Counted from the first letter of the stretch, positions 1 to 7,954 are shown. The stretch is DNA of 64,000 nucleotides from PUPG01 sp031323845 (GCA_031323845.1 JAVIYP010000007.1:6021-70020); one strand, 5' to 3'. The notes: generated by a model from the sequence alone, not told the origin. Made by a program: numbers and translations.

Positions 1-1
1 T

Positions 2-331
2 TATGACCAGCTGAGTGCAAAGGGTGCCACACTCGGGTCCGGTGCCGTGATCATCATGGCCGAAGGAGATTCGGTTTATGATGTCCTGCAAAACTGCCTG
101 CGCTTCTTCAAGCATGAAAGCTGCGGCAAGTGTGTGCCATGCCGTGTTGGAACAAGCCTTTTGGTGAAAAAGGGTGAAACATTGCCAAACAACACAGGGA
201 AGAAACCCCTGCTCCTGCAGGAAATGCTTGCGGAGTCGGAACTGATGGCCAGAACATCGCTCTGCCCCCTGGGACAAAGTCCCGTTTTACCGGTTAAATC
301 AGCTATTCAATATTTCTCCAACGAACTATAA
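2..331 (+). CDS. NuoF-like NADH-binding diaphorase subunit of formate dehydrogenase, 3' end only
   Basis: The reading frame is open from base 2, so the gene starts outside the window and only its last 109 residues are seen. They match the C-terminal iron-sulfur domain of the NuoF/HoxF/HydB family: the SCGKCVPCRVGT motif supplies three Cys of the N3-type [4Fe-4S] cluster, and SLCPLGQ supplies the fourth. The fragment ends in the usual ...YFSNEL, without the extra ferredoxin domain found in some HydB proteins. Family knowledge: this subunit holds FMN and exchanges electrons with NAD(H). The next gene, 76 bases on, is a molybdenum formate dehydrogenase with a NuoG-like N-terminus, so this is most likely its NAD-linking partner rather than part of respiratory complex I. 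The N-terminal FMN/NADH domain is not visible, so cofactor preference cannot be judged. Confidence 0.85.
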   Translation, partial: YDQLSAKGATLGSGAVIIMAEGDSVYDVLQNCLRFFKHESCGKCVPCRVGTSLLVKKGETLPNNTGKKPLLLQEMLAESELMARTSLCPLGQSPVLPVKSAIQYFSNEL

Positions 332-407
332 TACACCTTCACAAGCTGGTGTAACTCCATGACCAAAACGCCAAACTACCAGGAAGTTCAATCAAACCAA
401 ACATAAA

Positions 408-3134
408 ATGGCCAAAAACATCACACTAACCATTGACAATAAAAAGATCACTGCTCCCGAAGGGGCCAACCTGCTGCAGGTAGCCAAAGATAACGGGATT
501 GCCATACCCCACTTATGTTATCACAAAAAGCTAAGCCCCACAGGTGCATGCCGTCTGTGTATCGTAAAGATCAAAGACATGCGTGGTCTCATCGCCTCCT
601 GTGCCGTAAAGGTCAGCAATGACATGCAGGTAACGGCGTTTGATGAGGAGCTCGAAGATGCCCGAAGATATTTGCTTGACTATCTGCTCTCTGAACATAA
701 CGAAGAATACGATGGCAGCTATACGGATGAATTCAGGGAGCTAATCATCAGGTATGGCCTTGACGATAAGGAGAACCGCCGCTTCCCCTCCATCTGGAAA
801 GAACTTGGCTACCCAAAAGACGAAAGCAGTCCGGTGCTCTCCTATGATGGCGCCAAGTGCATTAAATGTTTCCGGTGTATCAAAGGTTGCGACGAGGTGC
901 AGGGAAAAAATGTGTTATCGTTTGCCAGCAGGGGCATTACCTCTCACATCATTGGAGGGCTCAACAACTGGGGTGACAGCGAGTGCGACGGCTGCGGTGA
1001 ATGCATCCAGCTTTGTCCTACGGGTGCTATCGTTGAAAAGCCCCATCGTGCCGGGATCAACCTGGACAATGCATTGCGAAAGGTTCGGACAACCTGTCCT
1101 TACTGCGGTGTGGGCTGCCAGCTCGATCTGCTGGTGCAGGGAAATAAAATAGTACGCAGTAACGGGGCAGAGGGGGTAAGTCCCAACGATGGCCGTCTCT
1201 GTGTAAAAGGACGCTTTGGTTATGATTATGTCAATCATCCCGACCGTCTTACCACACCCCTGATTAAAAAAGAAGGCAGGTTTGTGAAGGCCAGCTGGGA
1301 TGAAGCCCTTGACCTGATTGCCACAAAGTTCAGTGAGATTAAAGCCAGGTACGGCAGCAAAGCCCTGGCCGGCTACGCCTCCGCTAAAACCACCAACGAG
1401 GATAATTACTTGTTTATGAAGCTGGTGCGACTGGTGTTTGGTAACAACAATGTGGACTACTGCACACGGCTCTGTCATGCCTCCACGGTTACAGCCATGT
1501 TGCGTTCTCTCGGCGACGGAGCCGGAAGCAATTCCATAGAAGATTATGAAAACAGCGACTGCATACTGGTCACCGGAAACAACATGATTGAAACCCATCC
1601 GGTTACAGCAACTTTTGTGAAATATGCCGTGCAGCGCAAAGGGTCAAAAGTCATCATCATCGATCCGAAATGGACTCCTCTCGTTAAGGATGCCCATATC
1701 TGGCTTCAGCCACGCCTTGGAACAGACGTGGCGCTGCTGAACGGTATGATCAGGGTTATTATTAAAGAGAACCTTATCAATAAGGATTTTATTGAGAAGC
1801 GTGTTGATGGCGGGATGAAGTCGTTTGAAGCACTGAAGGAGCTGAGCGAAAAATACACGCCCGCCTATGTGGAGGAGGTGACCGGTGTGCCCTCGGCACT
1901 CATGACAGAGGCTGCCAGAATTTACGCACAGGCGCAACGTCCACTGATAGCAACAGGCATGGGCTACAGCCAGCAGGTTACCGGAACACATAATGTCTTC
2001 TGCCTGATCAACATGATGCTGATAACGGGCCAGATAGGCCGGCCGGGTGCAGGCCTGAATCCGCCCCGAGGACAAAATAACGTGCAGGGTGTATCTGACG
2101 TCGGGGCATCACCTTTCACCTATCCCGGCTATATTTCTGTTGAAGATGAAGAAAACCGGCGCAGGGTGGCGAAAATTTGGAATGTAGCCTTCGAAGAGCT
2201 GGATGGCCACAAAGGCCTGTCAACCGTTGAAATCATGCAGGCAGCCTATGACGGTACCATCAAAGGCATGTATATCATGGGAGAGAATCCTATGCTTACC
2301 GATCCCAACCTGAATCATACGGAGGAAGCCATCAAAAAGCTCGAATTTCTTGTGGTACAAGACATCTTTCCTACCGAGACCACGCCTTATGCCGACGTTA
2401 TTCTTCCGGCCACTGCCTTTGCTGAAACAGAAGGCACCTATGTTAACAGTGACCGGCGCGTGCTGCGTGTGCGGAAAGCCGTTGACCCGCCCGGTGAAGC
2501 GCGTCAGGACTGGGAAATCGTGGCTGAGATCGCCCGGCGCATGGGGAAGCCGCTGGGCACATACCAACATGAAGAAGACATCTGGAACGAAATTGCCCGG
2601 GCTGCACCGATCTTTGCCGGTATTTCCTATGACAGACTGGAAGAACAGGGCATTCAGTGGCCGTGCCCCAACAAAAAACACCCCGGGACCGCCACCCTGT
2701 TCGAAGAAAAGTTCAACACCCCTAACGGACTGGGGAAGCTTCACCCTGTTGACTATGCCGAACAAAGCGAAAAAGCGGACGCACAATACCCGCTGATCCT
2801 TAATTCGGGCAGGATACTTTACCAGTATCACAGTTCCACCATGTCGCGACGCAACAAAAGCCTTACGGATTTTGCCAACGAAGCTTATGTGCTGATGCAT
2901 CCTGAAGATGCAGACAAATACGGGTTTGCCGATGGCCAGTCCGTAAAGATCTCTTCCAGGAGGGGTGAGATAAGTTCGGTGCTCCGTATCAGCACGGAGG
3001 TGCTGCAGGGCGAGCTCTTCATGCCCTTCCACTATGCCGAGGCTCCGGTAAACAAACTGACGCGCGATGAACTCGATCCCTACTCCAAAATTGCTCCGTT
3101 CAAGTTGTCGGCCGTAAAGGTAGAGCACATGTAA
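408..3134 (+). CDS. fdhA: Formate dehydrogenase, molybdopterin catalytic subunit with NuoG-like N-terminus
   Basis: The 908-residue protein oxidises formate to CO2, or runs in reverse, at a molybdopterin centre. Domains in order: a [2Fe-2S] domain (Cys37, 48, 51, 65); a linker where the His-Cys cluster normally lies; a two-cluster ferredoxin domain (Cys151/154/157/161 and 193/196/199/203); the molybdopterin-side [4Fe-4S] (Cys230, 233, 237, 265); and the molybdopterin oxidoreductase and dinucleotide-binding domains to the end. CTRLCHA places Cys356 as the Mo ligand followed by His357, as in Cys-type formate dehydrogenases; there is no in-frame TGA for selenocysteine. The NuoF-like gene just upstream suggests an NAD-linked, possibly electron-bifurcating complex (inference). 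Oddity: the His-Cys cluster site keeps His97, but the positions aligning with its three Cys are Tyr101, Ser104 and Arg110. Confidence 0.93.
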   Translation: MAKNITLTIDNKKITAPEGANLLQVAKDNGIAIPHLCYHKKLSPTGACRLCIVKIKDMRGLIASCAVKVSNDMQVTAFDEELEDARRYLLDYLLSEHNEEYDGSYTDEFRELIIRYGLDDKENRRFPSIWKELGYPKDESSPVLSYDGAKCIKCFRCIKGCDEVQGKNVLSFASRGITSHIIGGLNNWGDSECDGCGECIQLCPTGAIVEKPHRAGINLDNALRKVRTTCPYCGVGCQLDLLVQGNKIVRSNGAEGVSPNDGRLCVKGRFGYDYVNHPDRLTTPLIKKEGRFVKASWDEALDLIATKFSEIKARYGSKALAGYASAKTTNEDNYLFMKLVRLVFGNNNVDYCTRLCHASTVTAMLRSLGDGAGSNSIEDYENSDCILVTGNNMIETHPVTATFVKYAVQRKGSKVIIIDPKWTPLVKDAHIWLQPRLGTDVALLNGMIRVIIKENLINKDFIEKRVDGGMKSFEALKELSEKYTPAYVEEVTGVPSALMTEAARIYAQAQRPLIATGMGYSQQVTGTHNVFCLINMMLITGQIGRPGAGLNPPRGQNNVQGVSDVGASPFTYPGYISVEDEENRRRVAKIWNVAFEELDGHKGLSTVEIMQAAYDGTIKGMYIMGENPMLTDPNLNHTEEAIKKLEFLVVQDIFPTETTPYADVILPATAFAETEGTYVNSDRRVLRVRKAVDPPGEARQDWEIVAEIARRMGKPLGTYQHEEDIWNEIARAAPIFAGISYDRLEEQGIQWPCPNKKHPGTATLFEEKFNTPNGLGKLHPVDYAEQSEKADAQYPLILNSGRILYQYHSSTMSRRNKSLTDFANEAYVLMHPEDADKYGFADGQSVKISSRRGEISSVLRISTEVLQGELFMPFHYAEAPVNKLTRDELDPYSKIAPFKLSAVKVEHM

Positions 3135-3257
3135 AGCTGCTCACCCTCTTAAGTTGACAAGTCCAGGAATGACGTGCAACGGCGGGACAACAACCGGGTG
3201 CCAGGTTCAACGTATGCCGATCCCTATACACTGCGCCAGAAGGCACTTTATGCTGCA

Positions 3258-3291
3258 CAAAAAAAGGGAGGGGCCTCACGGCCCCTCCCTT
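3258..3291 (-). terminator. Rho-independent terminator of the 3315-3743 gene
   Basis: A perfect 12-bp stem (AAGGGAGGGGCC at 3264-3275 with its complement at 3280-3291) encloses the loop TCAC. Read on the minus strand the stem is followed by a run of eight T. It starts 24 bases after the stop codon of the minus-strand gene. On the plus strand there is no T run, so it is not an obvious terminator for the formate dehydrogenase. Confidence 0.85.
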
Positions 3292-3314
3292 AAAAAACCT
3301 CATGAATAAAATTA

Positions 3315-3743
3315 CTAGTTGTACTCCATCACTACCAGATACTGTCCGGGATGACTTGTGGCTATTTCTGAGTGAAGTTCAGTAGTATATGTATCGTATT
3401 TAGTGATGTTCTCGTTAAGCATACCGGAAAAAGAATCCATTCCGGATGCGGTTATTTCGGTTTCAAACGCTGCCAGTTCATGAACATGGTTGTTGTCTGC
3501 CGGTGCCTGGAGGCTTACGGAAACATTAACAGCAACATCTTCCCCGGTGTTTTCGCGAGCATTTCTGTTCAACCTGTTATTGAAGGAAGCATTACCTCTG
3601 TTGTCCATATCATCACGCTGAGCAACCATTTCCTCACTTACAACAATAGTGTAACGCACCGATCCGCGACCCTGGGAAAACGCCTGATAAGAAATACAGA
3701 CAAACAAAACAAAAAGAAAAATATATCTGGCAAGCGTTTTCAT
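3315..3743 (-). CDS. Small secreted protein of unknown function
   Basis: I do not recognise a family for this 142-residue protein. It opens with a clear Sec signal (MKTLARYIFLFVLFVCISYQ followed by AFSQ), with likely cleavage after AFS, leaving a ~118-residue mature protein. The mature part is polar, rich in Asn, Asp, Glu and Thr, has no Cys, and has alternating hydrophobic patterns near both ends (VRYTIVVSEE, GQYLVVMEYN) that suggest beta strands. It stands alone, between a strong terminator and its own Bacteroidota-type promoter, so it forms a monocistronic unit. A role in the periplasm or outside the cell is an inference from the signal peptide only. Confidence 0.75.
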   Translation of the reverse strand: MKTLARYIFLFVLFVCISYQAFSQGRGSVRYTIVVSEEMVAQRDDMDNRGNASFNNRLNRNARENTGEDVAVNVSVSLQAPADNNHVHELAAFETEITASGMDSFSGMLNENITKYDTYTTELHSEIATSHPGQYLVVMEYN

Positions 3744-3778
3744 TGTTATTTTTTATACATTGTAAATTAATTACACTA

Positions 3779-3810
3779 CAAATATAGTAAATTTATTTTA
3801 TATAAAGCAA
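3779..3810 (-). promoter_or_regulatory. Bacteroidota-type promoter for the 3315-3743 gene
   Basis: On the minus strand, TTG (3808-3810) and TATATTTG (3779-3786) are separated by 21 bases, matching the TTTG-N19-21-TAnnTTTG consensus of the Bacteroidota primary sigma factor. The predicted start of transcription lies about 30 bases before the ATG. Confidence 0.6.
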
Positions 3811-4200
3811 GTTTTTTTACTATTATTTTGCAATATTTTTGTAATTATTTTACCTTGCTTGCGCAACATGCTGTTTTTGAGGGCTATAAGGAATTAAATA
3901 TTTTTTACCCTCTATCGGCGCCATGTAGAGCTATTAGATGTTTTTGTAAATATTTTTTACAAAAATGGTCGAACATGCATCATTTTCGTTTAGTTCCGAC
4001 ACTTGTTTGTTTAAAGTACTTCACATAAGATTGGTTTTTTGAGAAGAAAAAGTAATGTCCGGAACCCGAACCGATGCTTCTTCCTGCGTCCTCCTTGTTT
4101 GGTCTGCTGTGTATCCGGATATTCCGCATTCGCGAATGCCCTGAAGGTTTATATGAACCTTTCATGGCCAGAAAGACATGCTATTTGATAATCAATCTGC
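3811..4200. other. AT-rich intergenic region with two inverted repeats
   Basis: No convincing gene lies between the divergent genes at 3743 and 4231. The 66-codon frame at 3828-4028 is Phe/Cys/Tyr-rich and has no protein-like features. The region holds an AT-rich perfect inverted repeat (3941-3965) and a small hairpin (AAGGTT/AACCTT at about 4144-4161). Composition is clearly more AT-rich than in the flanking genes. Confidence 0.6.
3941..3965. repeat. AT-rich 10-bp perfect inverted repeat
   Basis: The arms TTTTTGTAAA (3941-3950) and TTTACAAAAA (3956-3965) flank the 5-base centre TATTT. It lies in the middle of a long spacer, far from either gene end, so it is not an obvious terminator. It could be a protein-binding palindrome or a small cruciform. 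Confidence 0.6.
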
Positions 4201-4208
4201 TATCTTTG
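4201..4208 (+). promoter_or_regulatory. -7 element for the pterin dehydratase gene
   Basis: TATCTTTG matches the Bacteroidota -7 consensus TAnnTTTG 22 bases before the ATG at 4231. No good -33 box is seen at the correct spacing, so this rests on the -7 box and position. Confidence 0.45.
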
Positions 4209-4230
4209 TCCATATTTAAATCAAACAGCC

Positions 4231-4467
4231 ATGTGGATTGAAAAAAACAACGCTCTTGTGCGTCATTTCGAGTTTAAAGACTTTGTTGAAGCCTTCGCCT
4301 TTATGACCCGCGTAGCTTTTCTTGCCGAAAAACACGGTCATCACCCCGACTGGTGCAATGTTTACAACAAGGTGGAAATCCGGTTGTCGACACATGATGC
4401 AGGCAATGCGGTTACCGGCAGGGACCACGCCCTGGCGGCAGCCATTGATGAGCTTCTCCGTCAGTAA
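4231..4467 (+). CDS. 4a-hydroxytetrahydrobiopterin dehydratase (pterin carbinolamine dehydratase)
   Basis: This 78-residue protein matches the PCD/DCoH family, which dehydrates 4a-hydroxy-tetrahydropterin so that it can be recycled after aromatic amino acid hydroxylation. The active-site signature is visible as EKHGHHPDW, followed by the aromatic VYNKVEI, THDAG, and an Asp-His pair in GRDHALAAAID. It is shorter than the usual ~95-110 residues because the N-terminal helix is trimmed, which is common in Bacteroidota copies. No aromatic amino acid hydroxylase is in the window, so the real substrate here is open; in bacteria these proteins sometimes occur without one. The gene ends 61 bases before meaB, which has its own promoter. 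Confidence 0.9.
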   Translation: MWIEKNNALVRHFEFKDFVEAFAFMTRVAFLAEKHGHHPDWCNVYNKVEIRLSTHDAGNAVTGRDHALAAAIDELLRQ

Positions 4468-4473
4468 GATTAA

Positions 4474-4505
4474 TTTGCTTATGTATACGTGTAAACGTAC
4501 CTTTG
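4474..4505 (+). promoter_or_regulatory. Promoter of meaB
   Basis: TTTG (4474-4477) and TACCTTTG (4498-4505) are separated by 20 bases, a close match to the Bacteroidota promoter consensus. It lies just after the stop codon of the pterin dehydratase gene and 24 bases before the meaB ATG, so meaB is probably transcribed separately. Confidence 0.7.
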
Positions 4506-4528
4506 CAACATAGCAGATACATGGCAAC

Positions 4529-5647
4529 ATGACGAAAGAACAGTCAGGACAGGAAAGGCAGGCGCCTTCTTCAGCGCTGAAAGTCAACAAAGGCATTCCA
4601 CAACCTTCTTCTGTAAACGAAAAGGCTGCTGACAGCTTCAGGCTTCGCAGGAAACCCGATTTGCAGGCCGGGGAATACGTGGCAGGCATCCTTCGCGGCG
4701 ACAGGGTGCTGCTGAGTCGTGCCATTACGCTGATTGAAAGCTCCCTCCGAAGCCATCACGAAATGGCGCAACGGATTCTGGAACAATGCATGCCGCATTC
4801 CGGTAACTCGCTGCGTATCGGCATCACGGGAGTTCCGGGTGCCGGTAAAAGCACTTTTATTGAAGCCTTCGGGAAACACCTTATTTCCAAAGGACACCGT
4901 ATAGCTGTTCTGGCAGTTGACCCCAGCAGTACCATCTCGCGCGGCTCCATCCTGGGCGACAAAACGCGCATGGAAACTCTTGCCGTTGACGACAATGCTT
5001 TTATCAGACCCTCTGCCACCGCAGGCTCTTTGGGCGGAGTGACGCGGAAAACCCGGGAAACCATTATCCTGTGTGAAGCAGCCGGTTTTGATGTGGTGCT
5101 GGTAGAAACCGTAGGTGTCGGGCAATCCGAAGTGGCCGTGCATTCCATGGTTGACTTTTTCCTTCTGCTGATGCTGGCCGGTGCCGGCGATGAACTTCAG
5201 GGCATCAAGAGGGGAATCATCGAAATGTGCGACGGCATGGTCATCAATAAAGCCGACGGTGACAATGTATTAAAAGCAAAAGCCGCAAAAACACAATACG
5301 AAAATGCACTGCACCTCTTCCCCCCGTCGGGCGCAGGATGGAGGCCCAAGGTGCTGACCTGCTCTGCCCTCAAAAATACCGGCATCAGCGATGTGTGGGA
5401 AATGATTTCCGGTTTTCAAACGAAGATGACAGAAAACGGCTGGTTTATGAAAAGACGTAACAATCAGCGAAAAATGCGGCTGCACGACAGCATCACCGAA
5501 AGCCTGAAAGCAAATTTTTACAACGACCCCGACATGGCAAAAAAAATCAGGGAGGTGGAAGAACTCCTCGATCAGCGCAAAATGACTTCCTATCAGGCGG
5601 CAAACATATTGCTCGACACCTATTTTCAGAATAAACGAAGGCCTTGA
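4529..5647 (+). CDS. meaB: Methylmalonyl-CoA mutase-associated GTPase MeaB
   Basis: The 372-residue protein is a MeaB/ArgK G3E-type GTPase that protects and reloads adenosylcobalamin-dependent methylmalonyl-CoA mutase. The Walker A motif GVPGAGKST lies at residues 101-109, with VDPSS, the RPSATAGSLGG block and VETVGVGQSE following, and NKADGD as the guanine-specificity motif. The C-terminal ~60 residues form the helical dimerisation arm. The first ~40 residues are polar and unlike the core, and are probably flexible. The mutase is not in this window. The next steps of the same pathway, methylmalonyl-CoA epimerase and Na+-translocating methylmalonyl-CoA decarboxylase, are encoded at 58.2-62.4 kb, so MeaB probably serves propionate production through the succinate pathway (inference). 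Confidence 0.95.
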   Translation: MTKEQSGQERQAPSSALKVNKGIPQPSSVNEKAADSFRLRRKPDLQAGEYVAGILRGDRVLLSRAITLIESSLRSHHEMAQRILEQCMPHSGNSLRIGITGVPGAGKSTFIEAFGKHLISKGHRIAVLAVDPSSTISRGSILGDKTRMETLAVDDNAFIRPSATAGSLGGVTRKTRETIILCEAAGFDVVLVETVGVGQSEVAVHSMVDFFLLLMLAGAGDELQGIKRGIIEMCDGMVINKADGDNVLKAKAAKTQYENALHLFPPSGAGWRPKVLTCSALKNTGISDVWEMISGFQTKMTENGWFMKRRNNQRKMRLHDSITESLKANFYNDPDMAKKIREVEELLDQRKMTSYQAANILLDTYFQNKRRP

Positions 5648-5673
5648 AAAAAATTGCAGGTTTGGGTGTGGAA

Positions 5674-5692
5674 AGCAACATGCTTAGTTGCT
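5674..5692 (-). terminator. Weak hairpin between meaB and the acyltransferase gene, overlapping a stop codon
   Basis: AGCAAC (5674-5679) pairs with GTTGCT (5687-5692) around a 7-base loop that contains the stop codon of the minus-strand acyltransferase. On the minus strand the stem is followed by only three T, so this is at best a weak terminator for the two converging genes. Confidence 0.3.
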
Positions 5693-6247
5693 CTCCCGGT
5701 GAGGTGTAAGGTTGAATTTTTCAGGATGCCTTGCCTGCTTGTCGCGATAAAAATCTTCAATGATCCTGAAGTCAGCATCAAAATCACCACTGGGTTGCAG
5801 CATCATTCCCAAGCCACCCTCTTTTGTCCGATAATCCAAATAACCCAGCAAAATGGGTACCCCGGCATTTGTTGCAATGAAATAAAAACCCCTTTTCCAG
5901 TTGTTTACACGGCGGCGCGTGCCTTCCGGTGTGATCAGCAGGAAAAACGTGTCGTGTTTCTTAAACCGCTCGGTGATCTCTTTCACCGTGTTCTGGCTAT
6001 GGCTGCGGTCAACGGGAATACCGCCCAGTTTACGCAGCACAGGACCAACAAACGGACCGAAAGCCTCTTTTTTAATAAGTATCCTTGGCGTGATTTTATA
6101 CCAGAAGAAGGCCAGGCGGCCAATGATGAAATCCCAGTTGCTGGTATGCGGGGCCATAATAATGACAGCCTTTTTAATATCCGCAGGAACCTTGTTATAG
6201 ATCTTCCATCCAAACAATCGTAATATAAAGCGGGCAATAAACGACAT
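5684..6247 (-). CDS. PlsC-like 1-acyl-glycerol-phosphate acyltransferase family protein
   Basis: The 187-residue protein carries the acyltransferase motifs of the PlsC/LPLAT family: the catalytic H-x4-D in APHTSNWD, the PVDRS block, and ITPEGTRRR, which corresponds to the phosphate-binding EGTR motif. Such enzymes move an acyl chain from acyl-CoA or acyl-ACP to a lysophospholipid or related acceptor at the inner membrane. A single hydrophobic N-terminal stretch (FIARFILRLFGW) could anchor it. It is shorter than housekeeping PlsC (~240 residues), which suggests a specialised acceptor, not determinable here. It converges with meaB. A -7 box at 6305-6312 on the minus strand may drive it. Confidence 0.82.
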   Translation of the reverse strand: MSFIARFILRLFGWKIYNKVPADIKKAVIIMAPHTSNWDFIIGRLAFFWYKITPRILIKKEAFGPFVGPVLRKLGGIPVDRSHSQNTVKEITERFKKHDTFFLLITPEGTRRRVNNWKRGFYFIATNAGVPILLGYLDYRTKEGGLGMMLQPSGDFDADFRIIEDFYRDKQARHPEKFNLTPHRESN

Positions 6248-6304
6248 ATAACTCAGGAAAAGGCTTAATAATCAGCTAAACCAGGCTCTCAAAACCCGGA
6301 CAGA

Positions 6305-6312
6305 CAAAGATA
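6305..6312 (-). promoter_or_regulatory. -7 element for the acyltransferase gene
   Basis: On the minus strand CAAAGATA reads TATCTTTG, matching TAnnTTTG, 58 bases before the acyltransferase start. No convincing -33 box accompanies it. Confidence 0.4.
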
Positions 6313-6378
6313 CTAAGATTTTCCCTTGAATGCCACACTAACCGCAAATCAAAAGCAGTAAAAAAAAGGATCATCGCT

Positions 6379-6409
6379 TTTGATAAAAACCAACTCTTTA
6401 TTAAATTTG
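6379..6409 (+). promoter_or_regulatory. Consensus promoter of the tryptophanase-mntP operon
   Basis: TTTG (6379-6382) and TAAATTTG (6402-6409) are separated by exactly 19 bases, a full match to the Bacteroidota promoter consensus. Transcription should begin near 6416, which leaves an unusually long leader of about 160 bases before the tryptophanase start. Confidence 0.75.
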
Positions 6410-6574
6410 CCTGAACCATAACACATTCTTATGTGCTGCAGCGTTTCCATTAAACACATGTACCGCAACCTAAAAAGGCGCGACCACTATCCTTTCTGAC
6501 CTATTCCCGGAGGTGCCTCCTCCCCATGCTGTTTTAGATATTATTGTTTTTGGAAACCACATTAATTCATTATC
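6410..6574 (+). other. Long 5' leader of tryptophanase with a possible 22-codon upstream frame
   Basis: This transcribed leader contains no clear terminator. It holds a 22-codon frame (ATG at 6431, TGA at 6497-6499) ending in ...RRDHYPF, then a small GGAGG-TG-CCTCC palindrome at 6509-6520. Enterobacterial tryptophanase operons are controlled by the TnaC leader peptide, but that control needs a Trp codon and this frame has none. The frame may be chance. The rest of the gap 6248-6574 holds only the two promoters. Confidence 0.3.
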
Positions 6575-7954
6575 ATGATGGAATTACCTTATGCAGAACC
6601 CTATAAGATTAAAGTAACCGAGCCTCTGCGACGCAGCACCCGCCAGGAACGTGAACAATGGATCGGGGAAGCCGGATATAACCTTTTTCAGCTCAGCAGC
6701 GACAAGGTTTTTATTGATTTGCTGACCGATTCGGGCACCGGGGCCATGAGCCATCACCAGTGGGCGGAGATTATGACAGGCGATGAAAGCTATGCCGGAT
6801 CGGCCTCATTCTACAAGCTTAAAAAAGTGATCAACAACAAGCTCGGCATGCCCTATTTTGTGCCTACACACCAGGGGAGGGCCGCTGAAAACCTGTTGTT
6901 TTCGGCCCTGATAAAAGAAGGAGACCTGGTGCCCGGCAACGCCCACTTCGACACCACCAAGGGTCACATAGAATTTCGCAGGGCAGTGCCTGTGGATTGC
7001 ACCATAGATGAAGCGGCAGACACAACGCTCATGCATCCCTTCAAGGGTAATATTTCAATCAAAAAACTGGAAAAGGTCTTTAAGGAAAATCCCAGGGAGA
7101 AGATTCCCCTTTGCATCATCACCGTCACCTGCAACACATCGGGCGGGCAACCTGTTTCCATGCAAAACATACGCGAGGTGTCGGCGCTGTGCAAGCAATA
7201 CCAGGTGCCGGTGTTTTTCGACGCCGCACGTTTTGCCGAAAACGCCTATTTTATCAAAACAAAGGAAAAGGAATACGCATCTCACAGTATTGAAGAGATT
7301 GTGCACGAAATGTATTCATACGTGGACGGTGCCACCATGAGCAGTAAAAAAGACGCCATTGTCAACATCGGGGGATTTTTGGCGTGCCGCAACAAGGACC
7401 TGTTTGAAAAGATCAGCGTATTCTGTATTCTTTATGAAGGATACCTGACATACGGCGGGCTGGCAGGAAGGGATCTGGCCGCCATGGCGCAAGGCATTGT
7501 TGAGGGAATGGATTTTGATTACCTCGAATCACGCATCGGCCAGGTGGCCTACCTGGGCGGGAAGCTGGCCTCATATGGCATTCCTTTTCAGCAGCCGGCA
7601 GGCGGACACGCCATTTTTGTGGATGCAAAGAAGTTCCTTCCAAAGCTTCCCAAAGAACAGTATCAGGCACAAACGCTGGCCATAGAGTTATACCTTGAAG
7701 GAGGCGTTCGCGGTGTCGAAATAGGCACATTGCTCGCCGACCGTGATCCCGCCACACGCGAAAACCGCTATCCTGAACTTGAGCTGCTTCGCCTGGCTAT
7801 CCCAAGAAGGGTTTACACAAACAACCACATGGACTACGTGGCCGCTTCCCTTGCCAGGATTTACGAACGAAGACACACGATAACCAACGGATTCAAAATC
7901 ACCAAAGAAGTACCCATTATGCGCCACTTCACCGTTCAACTGGAAAGAGTCTGA
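6575..7954 (+). CDS. tnaA: Tryptophanase (tryptophan indole-lyase)
   Basis: The 459-residue PLP enzyme belongs to the beta-eliminating lyase family that contains tryptophanase and tyrosine phenol-lyase. Landmarks are DLLTDSGTGAM, PTHQGRAAE, the MSSKKD motif whose Lys259 should bind PLP, and AGGHAIFVDA. Two specificity positions separate the families. Tyrosine phenol-lyase has Thr124 and Arg381; here they are Asp126 (in HFDTTKGH) and Ile383 (in VEIG), as in tryptophanase. The enzyme should therefore split Trp into indole, pyruvate and ammonia, although the overall length is nearer tyrosine phenol-lyase. The protein also resembles, from memory, the tryptophanase of gut Bacteroides. Two Met codons open the frame (6575 and 6578). 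The stop codon overlaps the start of the next gene, so the two are translationally coupled. Confidence 0.9.
   Translation: MMELPYAEPYKIKVTEPLRRSTRQEREQWIGEAGYNLFQLSSDKVFIDLLTDSGTGAMSHHQWAEIMTGDESYAGSASFYKLKKVINNKLGMPYFVPTHQGRAAENLLFSALIKEGDLVPGNAHFDTTKGHIEFRRAVPVDCTIDEAADTTLMHPFKGNISIKKLEKVFKENPREKIPLCIITVTCNTSGGQPVSMQNIREVSALCKQYQVPVFFDAARFAENAYFIKTKEKEYASHSIEEIVHEMYSYVDGATMSSKKDAIVNIGGFLACRNKDLFEKISVFCILYEGYLTYGGLAGRDLAAMAQGIVEGMDFDYLESRIGQVAYLGGKLASYGIPFQQPAGGHAIFVDAKKFLPKLPKEQYQAQTLAIELYLEGGVRGVEIGTLLADRDPATRENRYPELELLRLAIPRRVYTNNHMDYVAASLARIYERRHTITNGFKITKEVPIMRHFTVQLERV

Noticed and set aside
408..3134. Possible selenocysteine at the formate dehydrogenase active site
   Set aside because: The Mo-ligand codon is an ordinary Cys codon (Cys356 in CTRLCHA) and there is no in-frame TGA.
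3828..4028. 66-codon frame in the AT-rich spacer
   Set aside because: It is rich in Cys, Phe and Tyr, crosses an inverted repeat, and shows no signal, helix or motif.
6431..6499. A TnaC-type leader peptide gene before tryptophanase
   Set aside because: The 22-codon frame contains no Trp codon, which TnaC control requires, and such a frame can occur by chance; kept only as a weak observation.
6575..7954. Tyrosine phenol-lyase as the product
   Set aside because: The length fits, but the two specificity positions are Asp126 and Ile383, as in tryptophanase, not Thr and Arg.
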